Assembly (NCBI RefSeq): GCF_043195195.1
Contig: NZ_JBAFWT010000001.1
Span: 372,001-436,000 of the forward strand
DNA from: NCEH01 sp043195195
GTDB lineage: Bacteria > Pseudomonadota > Alphaproteobacteria > Rhizobiales > Xanthobacteraceae
Length of the DNA: 64,000 bases
Direction of reading: 5' to 3'
Position 1 is the stretch's first letter. Every line of letters begins with the position of its first letter. The notes beneath the pieces are model-generated. The model was given only the letters and a program-made list of their open reading frames with translations, did not search any database and had not been told where the DNA came from. Below, piece by piece: positions 41,449 to 49,896 of this stretch. Position numbers and translations under genes: made by a program.

Positions 41449-43230
41449 TCACCAGCCGGCGGCCGAGGCGGGAAAGACCTCCGACTTGCTGCCGCGCGGA
41501 TCGCACCCGGCTTCCAGCATGCCGTCGGGATGACGCTCCGCCGCCAGCAGGAACCCCTCGGTCCAGTCCGGCCCCACCGATAGCTCGTGGCCGCGCGCGG
41601 CAAGGCTCGCGAACACCGCGTCCCCGAACCGCGCCTCGATCCGCAGGCGGCTCGGGAAGAAATCGTGCGGGGCGAAGAAGCCCGGAAAATGCTCGCTGGA
41701 GAATTTCGGCGCCTCGATGGCAGCCTGAACCGGCATGCCGAACACCAGGCGATTGAGCAGGAATTGCACCTGCCATTGGTCCTGCTGGTCGCCGCCCATA
41801 CTGCCGCAGGCGATGGTGGGGCGCCCGTCCACGGTGACCAGGGTGGGGCTGATGGTGGTGCGCGGCCGCTTGCCCGGCGCCACCACATTGGGGTGGTTGG
41901 ACGGCCCCATGTGGAAATTGGAGAGCCTGTTCCCGAGCGGAAAGCCCAGCGCCGGCATCACCTCCGCCGACTTGATCCAGGCGCCCGAGGGGGTGAACGC
42001 GCAGGCATTGCCCTCTTCGTCCATGGTGTCCACATGCACCGTCCCCGCCCCCCAATTGGTGAGCGGACGCCGCTCCGATGCCGCGAGCAGGGCGAGATCC
42101 TCCACCGGATCGCCGGGGCGCATCTCGGCGCTGGCCCGGGCCATGTCCACGAGCTTCGCGCGCAGCGCGCCATAGGCATCCGACAAGAGCGCGTCCACCG
42201 GCACGGAGACCTGGCGGGTGTCGGCGTAATATTGCTCGCGGTCGGCGAAGGCGAGCTTCATCGCCTCCACCACCAGATGCACATAATCCGCGCTGTTGTG
42301 GCCGAGCGCGGGCAGATCGAAAGATTTCAGGATCGAGAGCGTCTGCAGCAGCGCCGGCCCCTGGGTCCAGGCCGAGGTCTTGTGAATGCGCGCGCCGGCA
42401 TAATCGATCGACACCGGCGCCTCCACCGGCACCTCGAACGCATCGAAATCCGCGCGCGTCAGCAGGCCGTCATTCGCATCAGAAAAGGCCACCATCTGCG
42501 CGGCGACATCGCCCTTGTAGAAGGCGTCGAACACCGCCTGCAGGCCCTGTTCGCGCGTGCCGCCGGCGGCTTTTTCGGCCGAGACGAGATAATCGATCAT
42601 GCCGGCGAAGGCGGGATTGGTCATCGCCGAGCCCTCGGCGGGCAGTTCTCCGTCGCGCAGATAGAGCGCGGCGCTGCCGGGCCATTGGGCGAGAAACTTC
42701 GCGCGATTGTCGGCGATGCCGAACTTGTGCTGGCGGATCAGCCCGGCATGCACGGGAAAGCCGGTGCGGGCGAGATCCAGCACACGGGCGGAGAGATCGG
42801 CAAAGCTCATGCGGCCATAGCGCTGCGCCGCGACGATCAGCGCGCCGAACGCGCCCGGAACGCCGGCGGCCAGAATCCCCTCGGCCGGGACCACCTCATG
42901 GCCGCGCGCGCGGAACGCCTCCGGCGTCGCCTTGCGGGGCGCCACCATATTGCCGTTGATGCAGATCACCTCGCCCGTGCCCGCAGGCGCGAGGAGGATC
43001 GGGCATTCCCCGCCGATGGTGTGCATGTTCGGGTTCAGCAGGCCCTCCACCAGGGTCGCCGCCACCGCCGCATCCACCGCGTTCCCGCCCGCCTTCAGCG
43101 CGTCGATGCCGGCGCCCGATGAGAAATAATGGTGCGAAGCGACCACACCGCGCCGGGCGAAGATGCGGGAATAGAAGGTGGTTGCCTCGGTGGGCGCGGT
43201 GCGAAAGCTGCGCTCGCTGGCCACGTTCAT
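41449..43230 (-). CDS. Gamma-glutamyltransferase family protein
   Basis: 593 residues, Ntn-hydrolase fold. The N-terminal GGNAVDAAVA motif, the self-cleavage region WGAGTVHVDTMDEEGNA with the expected nucleophile Thr397, and GSMGGDQQDQWQVQFLLN in the small subunit are present. The usual TTH is TVH here. No signal peptide is seen, so it may be cytoplasmic, unlike periplasmic Ggt; the YwrD-like subgroup fits. It would cleave or transfer gamma-glutamyl groups (glutathione or other). Single gene; next to the liv operon, which imports amino acids. Confidence 0.87.
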   Translation of the reverse strand: MNVASERSFRTAPTEATTFYSRIFARRGVVASHHYFSSGAGIDALKAGGNAVDAAVAATLVEGLLNPNMHTIGGECPILLAPAGTGEVICINGNMVAPRKATPEAFRARGHEVVPAEGILAAGVPGAFGALIVAAQRYGRMSFADLSARVLDLARTGFPVHAGLIRQHKFGIADNRAKFLAQWPGSAALYLRDGELPAEGSAMTNPAFAGMIDYLVSAEKAAGGTREQGLQAVFDAFYKGDVAAQMVAFSDANDGLLTRADFDAFEVPVEAPVSIDYAGARIHKTSAWTQGPALLQTLSILKSFDLPALGHNSADYVHLVVEAMKLAFADREQYYADTRQVSVPVDALLSDAYGALRAKLVDMARASAEMRPGDPVEDLALLAASERRPLTNWGAGTVHVDTMDEEGNACAFTPSGAWIKSAEVMPALGFPLGNRLSNFHMGPSNHPNVVAPGKRPRTTISPTLVTVDGRPTIACGSMGGDQQDQWQVQFLLNRLVFGMPVQAAIEAPKFSSEHFPGFFAPHDFFPSRLRIEARFGDAVFASLAARGHELSVGPDWTEGFLLAAERHPDGMLEAGCDPRGSKSEVFPASAAGW

Positions 43231-43412
43231 TGCTCATGCCCTTTCCTGCGGCACCAAATGGGCCGGATGATCCGGAGGCCGATCCCCACGAGAGCGGACG
43301 GTGACGTTTCTATGAAGGAAAAATCTTTTCGCTTCAATATGGAGCGCGACAGGCGTTGCCCTGGCGTGGCTGCGGGCCGGCAGGCCGCGCCCCTTCGGCG
43401 GGCGGCGCCATG

Positions 43413-43442
43413 AAAAAGGGGCCCGTGGGGGCCCCTTTTTTT
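43413..43442 (-). terminator. Bidirectional intrinsic terminator after liv operon
   Basis: AAAAAGGGGCCC and GGGCCCCTTTTT form a perfect 12-bp stem with T-runs on both strands. It is 49 nt past the livM stop on the minus strand, and probably ends that operon; it could also end anything reading rightward. Confidence 0.85.
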
Positions 43443-43490
43443 AACGATGGCAGAGCCTTCTGGAGACCCCTGCCCGATTCGCGGTGAGCG

Positions 43491-44486
43491 CTATTTGTCC
43501 CCGCGGTTGCGGATGCTCTGGATCGCCGCCAGCACCTCGCCGACGATGCCGCGCCGAAACAGCGACACCACGATCACGAAGATGACGCCTTGAATGACCA
43601 GAACCCATTCGCCGAAGGTGGCGAGATAATTCTGCATGGTGACGATGATGGTGGCGCCCACCACCGGCCCGAGCACCGTGCCCATTCCGCCGACCAGGGT
43701 CATCAGGATGACCTCGCCCGACATGGGCCAGACCACATCGGTGAGCGAGGCGAGCTGGAACACGATCGCCTTGGTGGACCCCGCCAGACCCGCCAGACCC
43801 GCCGACAGCACGAGGGCCAGGATCTTGTACTGGTTGACGCGGTAGCCCAGCGAGATCGCCCGCGGCTCGTTCTCTCGGATCGCCTTCAGCACCTGTCCGA
43901 ACGGCGAGTTGATGGCCCGGTAGATGATGCCGAAGCCGATCAGGAAGATCGCCAGGACGACATAATAGAGGTTGATGTCCTTGGAGATGTCCACGAATCC
44001 GAACATGAGCGAGCGCGGCACCGCCTGCAGACCGTCCTCGCCGCCGGTGAACTTCGCCTGGAGGCAGAAGAAGAAGAACATCTGCGACAGCGCCAGCGTC
44101 ACCATCGCGAAATAGATGCCGACGCGGCGGATCGCCAGCAGGCCGGTGATCAACCCCAGCAGCGCCGCGAACAGCGTGCCGGCGAGGATGCCCAGCTCGG
44201 GCGAGAGGCCCTGCATCTTCACGAGATAGGCGGTGATATAGGCGGCGCCGCCGAAGAACATGGCGTGGCCGAACGACAGCAGCCCGGTATAGCCCAGCAT
44301 CAGGTTGAAGGCGCACGCGAACAGCGAGAAGCACAGCACCTTCATCAGGAATACGGGATAGACCCCGAACGGGGCGGCCAGCAGCAGGCCGAGAACCACC
44401 ACGCCGATGACGATTTTCAGCGGCGTGAGGCCGCCGGACACGGCGGCGGGCACGGGGGGTGAGGCTTGGGAAGTCGTGGAAGTCAT
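43491..44486 (-). CDS. livM: Branched-chain amino acid/amide ABC permease LivM
   Basis: 331 residues, about nine to ten membrane helices. LivM hallmarks: AFNLMLGYTGLLSFGHAMFFGGAAY, RRVGIYFAMVTLALSQMFFF, TGGEDGL, and the EAA-like IRENEPRAISLGYRVNQYK. It forms the membrane channel with LivH; last gene of livGFKHM. It lies 7 nt after livH, so translation is probably coupled. Confidence 0.95.
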   Translation of the reverse strand: MTSTTSQASPPVPAAVSGGLTPLKIVIGVVVLGLLLAAPFGVYPVFLMKVLCFSLFACAFNLMLGYTGLLSFGHAMFFGGAAYITAYLVKMQGLSPELGILAGTLFAALLGLITGLLAIRRVGIYFAMVTLALSQMFFFFCLQAKFTGGEDGLQAVPRSLMFGFVDISKDINLYYVVLAIFLIGFGIIYRAINSPFGQVLKAIRENEPRAISLGYRVNQYKILALVLSAGLAGLAGSTKAIVFQLASLTDVVWPMSGEVILMTLVGGMGTVLGPVVGATIIVTMQNYLATFGEWVLVIQGVIFVIVVSLFRRGIVGEVLAAIQSIRNRGDK

Positions 44487-44493
44487 GATTGCC

Positions 44494-45375
44494 TCACTTC
44501 ACCGTGCCGAACAGGCCGGCAGGCTTCACCAGGAGCACGATGGCCATGATGACGAAGATCACCGTGGACGATGCCTCGGGATAGAAGACCTTGGTCAGGC
44601 CCTCCACGAGGCCGAGGCCGAAGCCGGTGACGATGGCGCCCATGATCGACCCCATGCCGCCGATCACCACCACCGCGAACACCACGATGATGAGGTTCGA
44701 CCCCATGGTGGGACTCACCTGATAGGCGGGGGCCGCGAGCACGCCGGCCAGCGCGGCAAGGCCGACGCCGAAGCCGTAGGTCAGCGTGATCATGCGCGGC
44801 ACGTCGATGCCGAACGCCTGCACCAGGTCCGGCCGCTCGGTCGCCGCACGCAGGTACGAGCCGAGCTTGGTGCGCTCGATCACGAACCAGGTGGCGATGC
44901 ACACCACCAGCGAGGCCACCACCACGAAGGCGCGGTAATTGGGCAGGAACATGAAGCCGAGGTTGGTGCCGCCCGGCAGCGGATTGTTATAGGGCAGGCC
45001 CGATGCGCCATATTGGCGGCGGAACAGCCCTTCCAGGATCAGCGCCAGGCCGAAGGTCAGCAGCAGGCCGTAGAGATGGTCGAGATGATAGAGCCGGCGC
45101 AGCAGCAGCCGCTCGATGATCATGCCGATCACCGCGACGACGATGGGCGAGATCACCAGCGCGCCCCAGAACGGGATGCCGACATAGTTCAGCAGCATCC
45201 AGGCGCCGAACGCGCCCATCATATATTGCGCGCCGTGGGTGAAATTAATGACGTTCAACAGCCCGAAAATCACCGCGAGCCCAAGGCTCAGCATGGCGTA
45301 GAAGGCGCCGTTGATCAGCCCCAGGAGCAATTGGCCGAACAGGGCCTGGGGGGCAATGCCGATTAGCTCGAACAT
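44494..45375 (-). CDS. livH: Branched-chain amino acid/amide ABC permease LivH
   Basis: 293 residues, about eight membrane helices: LLGLINGAFYAMLSLGLAVIFGLLNVINFTHG near the N-terminus (pieces LLGLINGAFYAMLSLGLAV and FGLLNVINFTHG), IERLLLRRLY, and ATERPDLVQAFGIDVPRM as the ATPase-contacting loop. It partners LivM. 61 nt after livK. Confidence 0.95.
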   Translation of the reverse strand: MFELIGIAPQALFGQLLLGLINGAFYAMLSLGLAVIFGLLNVINFTHGAQYMMGAFGAWMLLNYVGIPFWGALVISPIVVAVIGMIIERLLLRRLYHLDHLYGLLLTFGLALILEGLFRRQYGASGLPYNNPLPGGTNLGFMFLPNYRAFVVVASLVVCIATWFVIERTKLGSYLRAATERPDLVQAFGIDVPRMITLTYGFGVGLAALAGVLAAPAYQVSPTMGSNLIIVVFAVVVIGGMGSIMGAIVTGFGLGLVEGLTKVFYPEASSTVIFVIMAIVLLVKPAGLFGTVK

Positions 45376-45436
45376 GGATCGGTCTCTGCGACAGGAGAGA
45401 GCGGGCCGGCGTGACGCCGGCCCGCGGGTGCCATCA

Positions 45437-46651
45437 TCAGGTCTTCTTGACCAGCGGGCAGTCGCCCTGATCGAGCGGACGGAACGCCTCGTTGGCGGGG
45501 ATCGTCGCCTTCAAGGTGTAGTAGTCGTAGGGATACTTGGAGTCCGAAGGCTTCTTCACCTCGAACAGATACATCGGGTGAATCTGGCGGCCGTCGGCGC
45601 GCACTTCGCCCTTGCCGAACAGTTTGTCGTCGGTGGGGATCTCCTTCATCTTGGCCACCACCGCCGCGCCGTCCTTGGCCGACTTCAGGGCCTCGACGGC
45701 CTTCAGATAATGGATCACGCCGCTATAGACGCCGGCCTGCACCATGGTCGGGTGCACGCCGCGATTGGCCGCCGCGAATTCCTTGGCGAAGGCGCGGTTG
45801 GCGTCGGTCATGTCCCAATACCAGGCGGAGGTCAGGTTCAGGCCCTGCGCAGTCTTCAGCCCCAGCGAATGCACGTCGGAGAGGAAGATCAGCAGGCCGG
45901 CCAGCTTCTGGCCGCCGTCGACGATGCCGTATTCGGCCGCCTGCTTGATGGAGTTGATAGTGTCGCCGCCGGCATTGGCGAGGCCGATGATCTTGGCCTT
46001 GGAGCCCTGCGCCTGCAGCAGGAAGGAGGAGAAGTCGGAATTGTTGAGCGGCACGCGCACGGTGCCGAGCACCTTGCCGCCGTTCGCCTTCACGACTTCC
46101 GCGGTGTCGCGCTCCAGCGCATGGCCGAAGGCATAGTCGGCGGTCAGGAAGAACCAGGTGTCGCCACCGTTCTTGGTGATCGCCTTGCCGGTGCCATTGG
46201 CCAGCGCCCAGGTGTCATAGGTCCAGTGCACGGTGTTGGGCGTGCAGGCCTTGCCCGTGAGGTCGGAGCTGGCGGCGCCGGAATTGATGAAGACCTTGTT
46301 CTTTTCCTTGGTCACCTGGTTCACGGCCAGGGCGACGCCGGAATTGGGCACGTCGAGGATCACGTCCACGCCGTCCACGTCGTACCACTGACGGGCGATC
46401 GAGGTGCCGACGTCGGGCTTGTTCTGGTGGTCGGCGAACACGACCTCCACTTTCATGCCCTTGGCGGCGGCGTTGAAATCCTCGACCGCCTTCTTGGCGG
46501 CCCACACGGAGCCGGGGCCGCCGAGGTCGGCATAGAGGCCGGATTGGTCGTTCAGCACGCCGATCTTGACCGGGATCGGCGTGGTCTGGGCTTGGGCGGC
46601 GGTGACGGCGAACAGGCTCGCGGCCGCCATGAACATGGTTGCAAGACGCAT
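45437..46651 (-). CDS. livK: Branched-chain amino acid/amide ABC substrate-binding protein
   Basis: 404 residues: Sec signal MRLATMFMAAASLFAVTAAQA, then IKIGVLNDQSGLYAD-type Leu/Ile/Val-binding fold (here VKIGVLNDQSGLYADLGG), HQNKPDVGTSIARQWYD and WYWDMTDANRAFAKEF. Relatives also bind amides, urea or other small solutes, so the ligand is open. GGAGGAGG before the ATG fixes the start at 46651; a longer frame to 46798 is spurious. Confidence 0.93.
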   Translation of the reverse strand: MRLATMFMAAASLFAVTAAQAQTTPIPVKIGVLNDQSGLYADLGGPGSVWAAKKAVEDFNAAAKGMKVEVVFADHQNKPDVGTSIARQWYDVDGVDVILDVPNSGVALAVNQVTKEKNKVFINSGAASSDLTGKACTPNTVHWTYDTWALANGTGKAITKNGGDTWFFLTADYAFGHALERDTAEVVKANGGKVLGTVRVPLNNSDFSSFLLQAQGSKAKIIGLANAGGDTINSIKQAAEYGIVDGGQKLAGLLIFLSDVHSLGLKTAQGLNLTSAWYWDMTDANRAFAKEFAAANRGVHPTMVQAGVYSGVIHYLKAVEALKSAKDGAAVVAKMKEIPTDDKLFGKGEVRADGRQIHPMYLFEVKKPSDSKYPYDYYTLKATIPANEAFRPLDQGDCPLVKKT

Positions 46652-46706
46652 CTTGTTTCCTCCTCCGGCAAGGCAGCCGGTTGCGTTTTTTTTCGAAAAC
46701 CCGGCT

Positions 46707-47432
46707 TTAGACGCCGAGAAAGGCTTCGAGACGCGCCGCGTTCTCCGCGATCTTGTCGTTGGGGACCATGTCCACCACCTTGCCGTGCTCGACCACATAA
46801 TGGCGGTCCGCGACGGTCGAGGCGAAGTGGAAGTTCTGCTCCACGAGCAGCACGGTGAAGCCCCGGGTCTTCAACGCACGGATGATGTCGCCGATATGCT
46901 GGACGATGACGGGCGCGAGGCCCTCGGTCGGCTCGTCGAGCAGCAGCAGCTTGGCGCCCGTGCGCAGGATGCGGGCGATGGCGAGCATCTGCTGCTCGCC
47001 GCCGGACAGCTTCGTACCCTGGCTGTTGCGCCGTTCCTCCAGGCGGGGGAACAGGTCGTGGATCTCGTCGACGGAGAGGCCGCCGGGCAGCACCACCGGC
47101 GGCAGCAGCAGATTCTCGCGCACGTTCAGGCTCGCGAAAATGCCCCGTTCCTCGGGACAATAGCCGATGCCGAGGCGCGCGATATGGTTGGGCGCGAGCT
47201 TGACGGTCTCGTTGCCGTCGTAGCGGATCGAGCCGGCGCGCTTGCGCAGCAGGCCCATGACGGCGCGCATGGTGGTGGTCTTGCCGGCGCCGTTTCGCCC
47301 CAGCAGAGTCACCACCTCGCCCTTGTGGATATCGAAGCTCATGCCGTGCAGGACATGGCTTTCCCCGTAATGACCGTGCAGGTCGCGCACCGCGAGCAGC
47401 GGTGCGGCAGAGGCCGCCTCACCCATGGCCAT
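46707..47432 (-). CDS. livF: Branched-chain amino acid ABC ATPase LivF
   Basis: 241 residues: Walker A LLGRNGAGKTTTMRAV, signature KLSGGEQQMLAIARIL, Walker B LLLLDEPTEGLAP, and the typical YCPEERGIFASLNVRENL. It pairs with LivG. The start overlaps livG by 14 nt; an ATG two codons later is possible. Confidence 0.94.
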   Translation of the reverse strand: MAMGEAASAAPLLAVRDLHGHYGESHVLHGMSFDIHKGEVVTLLGRNGAGKTTTMRAVMGLLRKRAGSIRYDGNETVKLAPNHIARLGIGYCPEERGIFASLNVRENLLLPPVVLPGGLSVDEIHDLFPRLEERRNSQGTKLSGGEQQMLAIARILRTGAKLLLLDEPTEGLAPVIVQHIGDIIRALKTRGFTVLLVEQNFHFASTVADRHYVVEHGKVVDMVPNDKIAENAARLEAFLGV

Positions 47433-48195
47433 GCCCCGTTCCCATGTATGCCTCGATCACTTGCGGATTCTTTGAAACCTCGGAATAAGGCCCCTCGGTC
47501 AGGATCTCGCCCCGCGCCAGCACGGTGATGGCGTCGGAGAGGTCGGCGACCACCGAGAGATTGTGCTCAACCATCAGCACCGTGCGGTTGGCCGACACGC
47601 GCTTGATGAGGTCGGCGGTGCGGGCGATGTCCTCGCGGCCCATGCCGGAGGTGGGCTCGTCCAGCAGCAGCATCTCCGGTTCAAGCGCCAGGGTGGTGGC
47701 GATCTCCAGGGCGCGCTTGCGGCCGTAGGGCAGTTCCACCGCCTCGTGCTTGGCGTAGGAGGTGAGGCCCACCTCCTCCAGCAATTCCATGGCGCGCTCG
47801 TTCAGCACGTCCAGCGAGTTCTGGGAGCGCCAGAAATGGAACGACGTGCCAAGCGCGCGCTGCAAGGCGACGCGCACGTTCTCAAGCACCGTCAGGTGCC
47901 CGAACGTGGCCGAGATCTGGAACGAGCGCACCATCCCCAGGCGCGCCACGTCGGCGGGCTTGGTGCGCGTAATCTCCTTCCCGTTCAGGCGAATGACGCC
48001 ACGGGTCGGCTCCAGGAATTTCGTGATCAGGTTGAAGCATGTGGTCTTGCCAGCGCCATTCGGCCCGATCAGGGCGTGAATGGTGTGCCGTCGAATCCGC
48101 AGGTTGACGTTCTTGACCGCCGCGAAACCCTTGAACTCTTTGGTGAGACCCTCTGCTTCAACGATGTAGGGCACGTCTGAGACAGTGTCCGTCAT
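47419..48195 (-). CDS. livG: Branched-chain amino acid ABC ATPase LivG
   Basis: 258 residues: Walker A LIGPNGAGKTTCFNLI, FLEPTRGVIRLNGKEI, the LivG-type VRSFQISATFGHLTVLENV, and Walker B EMLLLDEPTSGMG. The signature motif is LPYGRKRALEIATTL. First gene of livGFKHM on the minus strand. I chose the ATG at 48195 (MTDTVSDVPYIVEAEGL); a frame to 48324 adds a poor leader. A TTGACG element at 48319-48324 (minus) may be its -35. Confidence 0.93.
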   Translation of the reverse strand: MTDTVSDVPYIVEAEGLTKEFKGFAAVKNVNLRIRRHTIHALIGPNGAGKTTCFNLITKFLEPTRGVIRLNGKEITRTKPADVARLGMVRSFQISATFGHLTVLENVRVALQRALGTSFHFWRSQNSLDVLNERAMELLEEVGLTSYAKHEAVELPYGRKRALEIATTLALEPEMLLLDEPTSGMGREDIARTADLIKRVSANRTVLMVEHNLSVVADLSDAITVLARGEILTEGPYSEVSKNPQVIEAYMGTGHGHG

Positions 48196-48386
48196 CGTGC
48201 TCTGCGTCCTCGCTTGTTTCGGCCCGTAGCGCAGTGCGCCCGCCGGCTCCCCTAGAGACCGCATCTTGCGTGATGCTTTTGATCTTGCGGCGCAACCTAG
48301 CACGGTGAGCTTGGCTGCCGTCAATAGGAATAAGCTGCGCCAAAAGTCTCAGCCGTGAAGCGCCCTGTGGATCGCATGGATCCAGG

Positions 48387-48947
48387 TTACGGGACCGACG
48401 AAACGGCCACGATCACGTGGTCCCCCGCTACCCCCGAGAGCTGTAGCACCAAGGGCGTCGGCGCGACGTCGAACCGCACGCTCTTGCGCAGGCCGGGGCA
48501 TCCGCGCACCCCGGTGAAGGCGACGGGGGTCAGGCTTTTGCCGTCCTGCATCAGATCGATCCAGCCGCCTTGCGACAGGCTCACCTCCAGCCGCCCGGAG
48601 GCAGGCGGCGCCGGCACGAGCAGGAAGCCGGCAAAGGTCCCGCCGTCCGCCGGCAGGCGGGTCGGCGGATAGGGCAACCCCGCCTCCTTGAGCGGCACGA
48701 GCTGGAGAATGACCGCCGCTTCCGCCGCCGGCAGCCGCGCGCCGCTGACGGCCCGCTCGGTCGCGCCGTCGAGGGCGGCGCGTGCCCGATCGAGCGGCCA
48801 CGCGCCGCCCGCGCAACCCTCCCCCTCGACGGTGAGGGCCGCGCCGGGACCCGCGCCCAGCGCGAGCAGCGCGAAGACCCCGGCGGCGCCGAGGCGGGTC
48901 CGGGAAGAACGACGCGGGTGGAACCCGCGCAGGGAGAAATAGCGCAT
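48387..48947 (-). CDS. Secreted protein of unknown function
   Basis: 186 residues with a signal peptide (MRYFSLRGFHPRRSSRTRL, then a hydrophobic GAAGVFALLALGAGPGAA). The mature part includes EGEGCAGGAWPLDRARAAL, SQGGWIDLMQDGKSLTPVAF and an end VAGDHVIVAVSSVP; two cysteines could form a disulfide. No family recognised. The ATG at 48947 has AAGG 5 nt upstream; a TTG at 48959 is an alternative. An AT palindrome lies just upstream. Confidence 0.7.
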   Translation of the reverse strand: MRYFSLRGFHPRRSSRTRLGAAGVFALLALGAGPGAALTVEGEGCAGGAWPLDRARAALDGATERAVSGARLPAAEAAVILQLVPLKEAGLPYPPTRLPADGGTFAGFLLVPAPPASGRLEVSLSQGGWIDLMQDGKSLTPVAFTGVRGCPGLRKSVRFDVAPTPLVLQLSGVAGDHVIVAVSSVP

Positions 48948-48960
48948 GCCGACCTTCAAA

Positions 48961-48980
48961 TTATATTCCTAAGAATATAA
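48961..48980. promoter_or_regulatory. Perfect AT-rich palindrome upstream of the secreted-protein gene
   Basis: TTATATTC (48961-48968), CTAA, GAATATAA (48973-48980): 8-bp perfect arms in otherwise GC-rich DNA, 13 nt before the ATG at 48947. It is probably an operator or part of a promoter. Confidence 0.6.
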
Positions 48981-49007
48981 CGCAAGGGCCGGCGCTGCGC
49001 GATACCC

Positions 49008-49769
49008 TCAGCGCGACTGGCTGTGGTAGGCCGGGTTCGGCCGCATATCGACGCCGCCGGCAATGCGGTTCGACATGTTGAAGAACCCCGTCACCGCCGC
49101 GATGTCCCAGATGTCCCGCTCGGAAAAGCCCAGCTTCCGCAGGCCCTCGCGGTCCGCCTCTTCCACTTCGTGGGGCCGCTCGGTCAGCTTGACGGCGAAG
49201 TCCAGCATGCCCCGTTGGCGCGGCTCCAGGCGCGCGGCGCGATAATTCATCACCATCTGCTCGCCCAGGATCGGATCGCCCGAAAGCGCCCGCACCGCCG
49301 CGCCATGGGCGGTCAGGCAGTAATAACAGCGGTTCACGCTCGATACCGCCACCGCGATCATCTCCCGCTCCAGCTTCGAGAGGCCGGAGGGCGCCAGCAT
49401 GAGGTCGTTATATATGCCGGCGAACGCATTCAGCTTGGCCATGTCGAAACTGTAGGCCGCCAGAACGTTCGGCACGAAGCCGAGCTTCTCCATGCACTTG
49501 TCGAAATAGGCCTGGTTCCCGGGATCGAGAGGGGCTGGCGGCAGGTCGAGCGCGATCAGCGGCGCATCGTCGGCCGGCCGGGCCGGCGGTGCCTTCACGG
49601 CGGCGGGCTTCCGCGCGGGCCCGGCCTTGGCCTTGGCGGCGACGGTGGTCGCGGCGCGCGCCACGGCCTGCATGGCGGCCTGGACTGCCCCGGTCTTGGG
49701 CGCGCCTGCATTTTCAGCAGACTTTGACTTTAATTTCTTGGGCTTGCCTGTGCTCTTCGGCGCGGTCAT
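49008..49769 (-). CDS. AhpD-like/carboxymuconolactone decarboxylase family peroxidase-related protein
   Basis: 253 residues. The N-terminal 90 are a Lys/Ala/Pro-rich low-complexity extension (GKPKKLKSKS, KAKAGPARKPAAVKAPPARP). The rest is the AhpD fold: CMEKLGFVPNVLAAYS, KLEREMIAVAVSSVNRCYYCLTAHG with CxxC, and FSERDIWDIAAVTGFFNMSNRIA. It probably reduces peroxides or acts as a redox partner; the tail could bind DNA or be a linker (inference). GGGGGAG lies 4 nt before ATG 49769; a longer frame to 49898 would overlap the gdh start. Confidence 0.87.
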   Translation of the reverse strand: MTAPKSTGKPKKLKSKSAENAGAPKTGAVQAAMQAVARAATTVAAKAKAGPARKPAAVKAPPARPADDAPLIALDLPPAPLDPGNQAYFDKCMEKLGFVPNVLAAYSFDMAKLNAFAGIYNDLMLAPSGLSKLEREMIAVAVSSVNRCYYCLTAHGAAVRALSGDPILGEQMVMNYRAARLEPRQRGMLDFAVKLTERPHEVEEADREGLRKLGFSERDIWDIAAVTGFFNMSNRIAGGVDMRPNPAYHSQSR

Positions 49770-49896
49770 CCTGCTCCCCCTTAGATAGAGATCCCCGTCA
49801 TCGTTCCGTCGCGGCTCTGAGCGAAACCCACAGTCAGAACGTCCGATCTGAGGACGACAGGCCCCACACTTCGGGCGGGGCTGAAGGGGAGAGGCC

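Noticed and set aside
43312..43413. 33-codon frame (MKEKSFRFNMERD...) directly before the terminator at 43413
   Set aside because: No convincing ribosome site and no family; the terminator is better explained as the end of the minus-strand liv operon.
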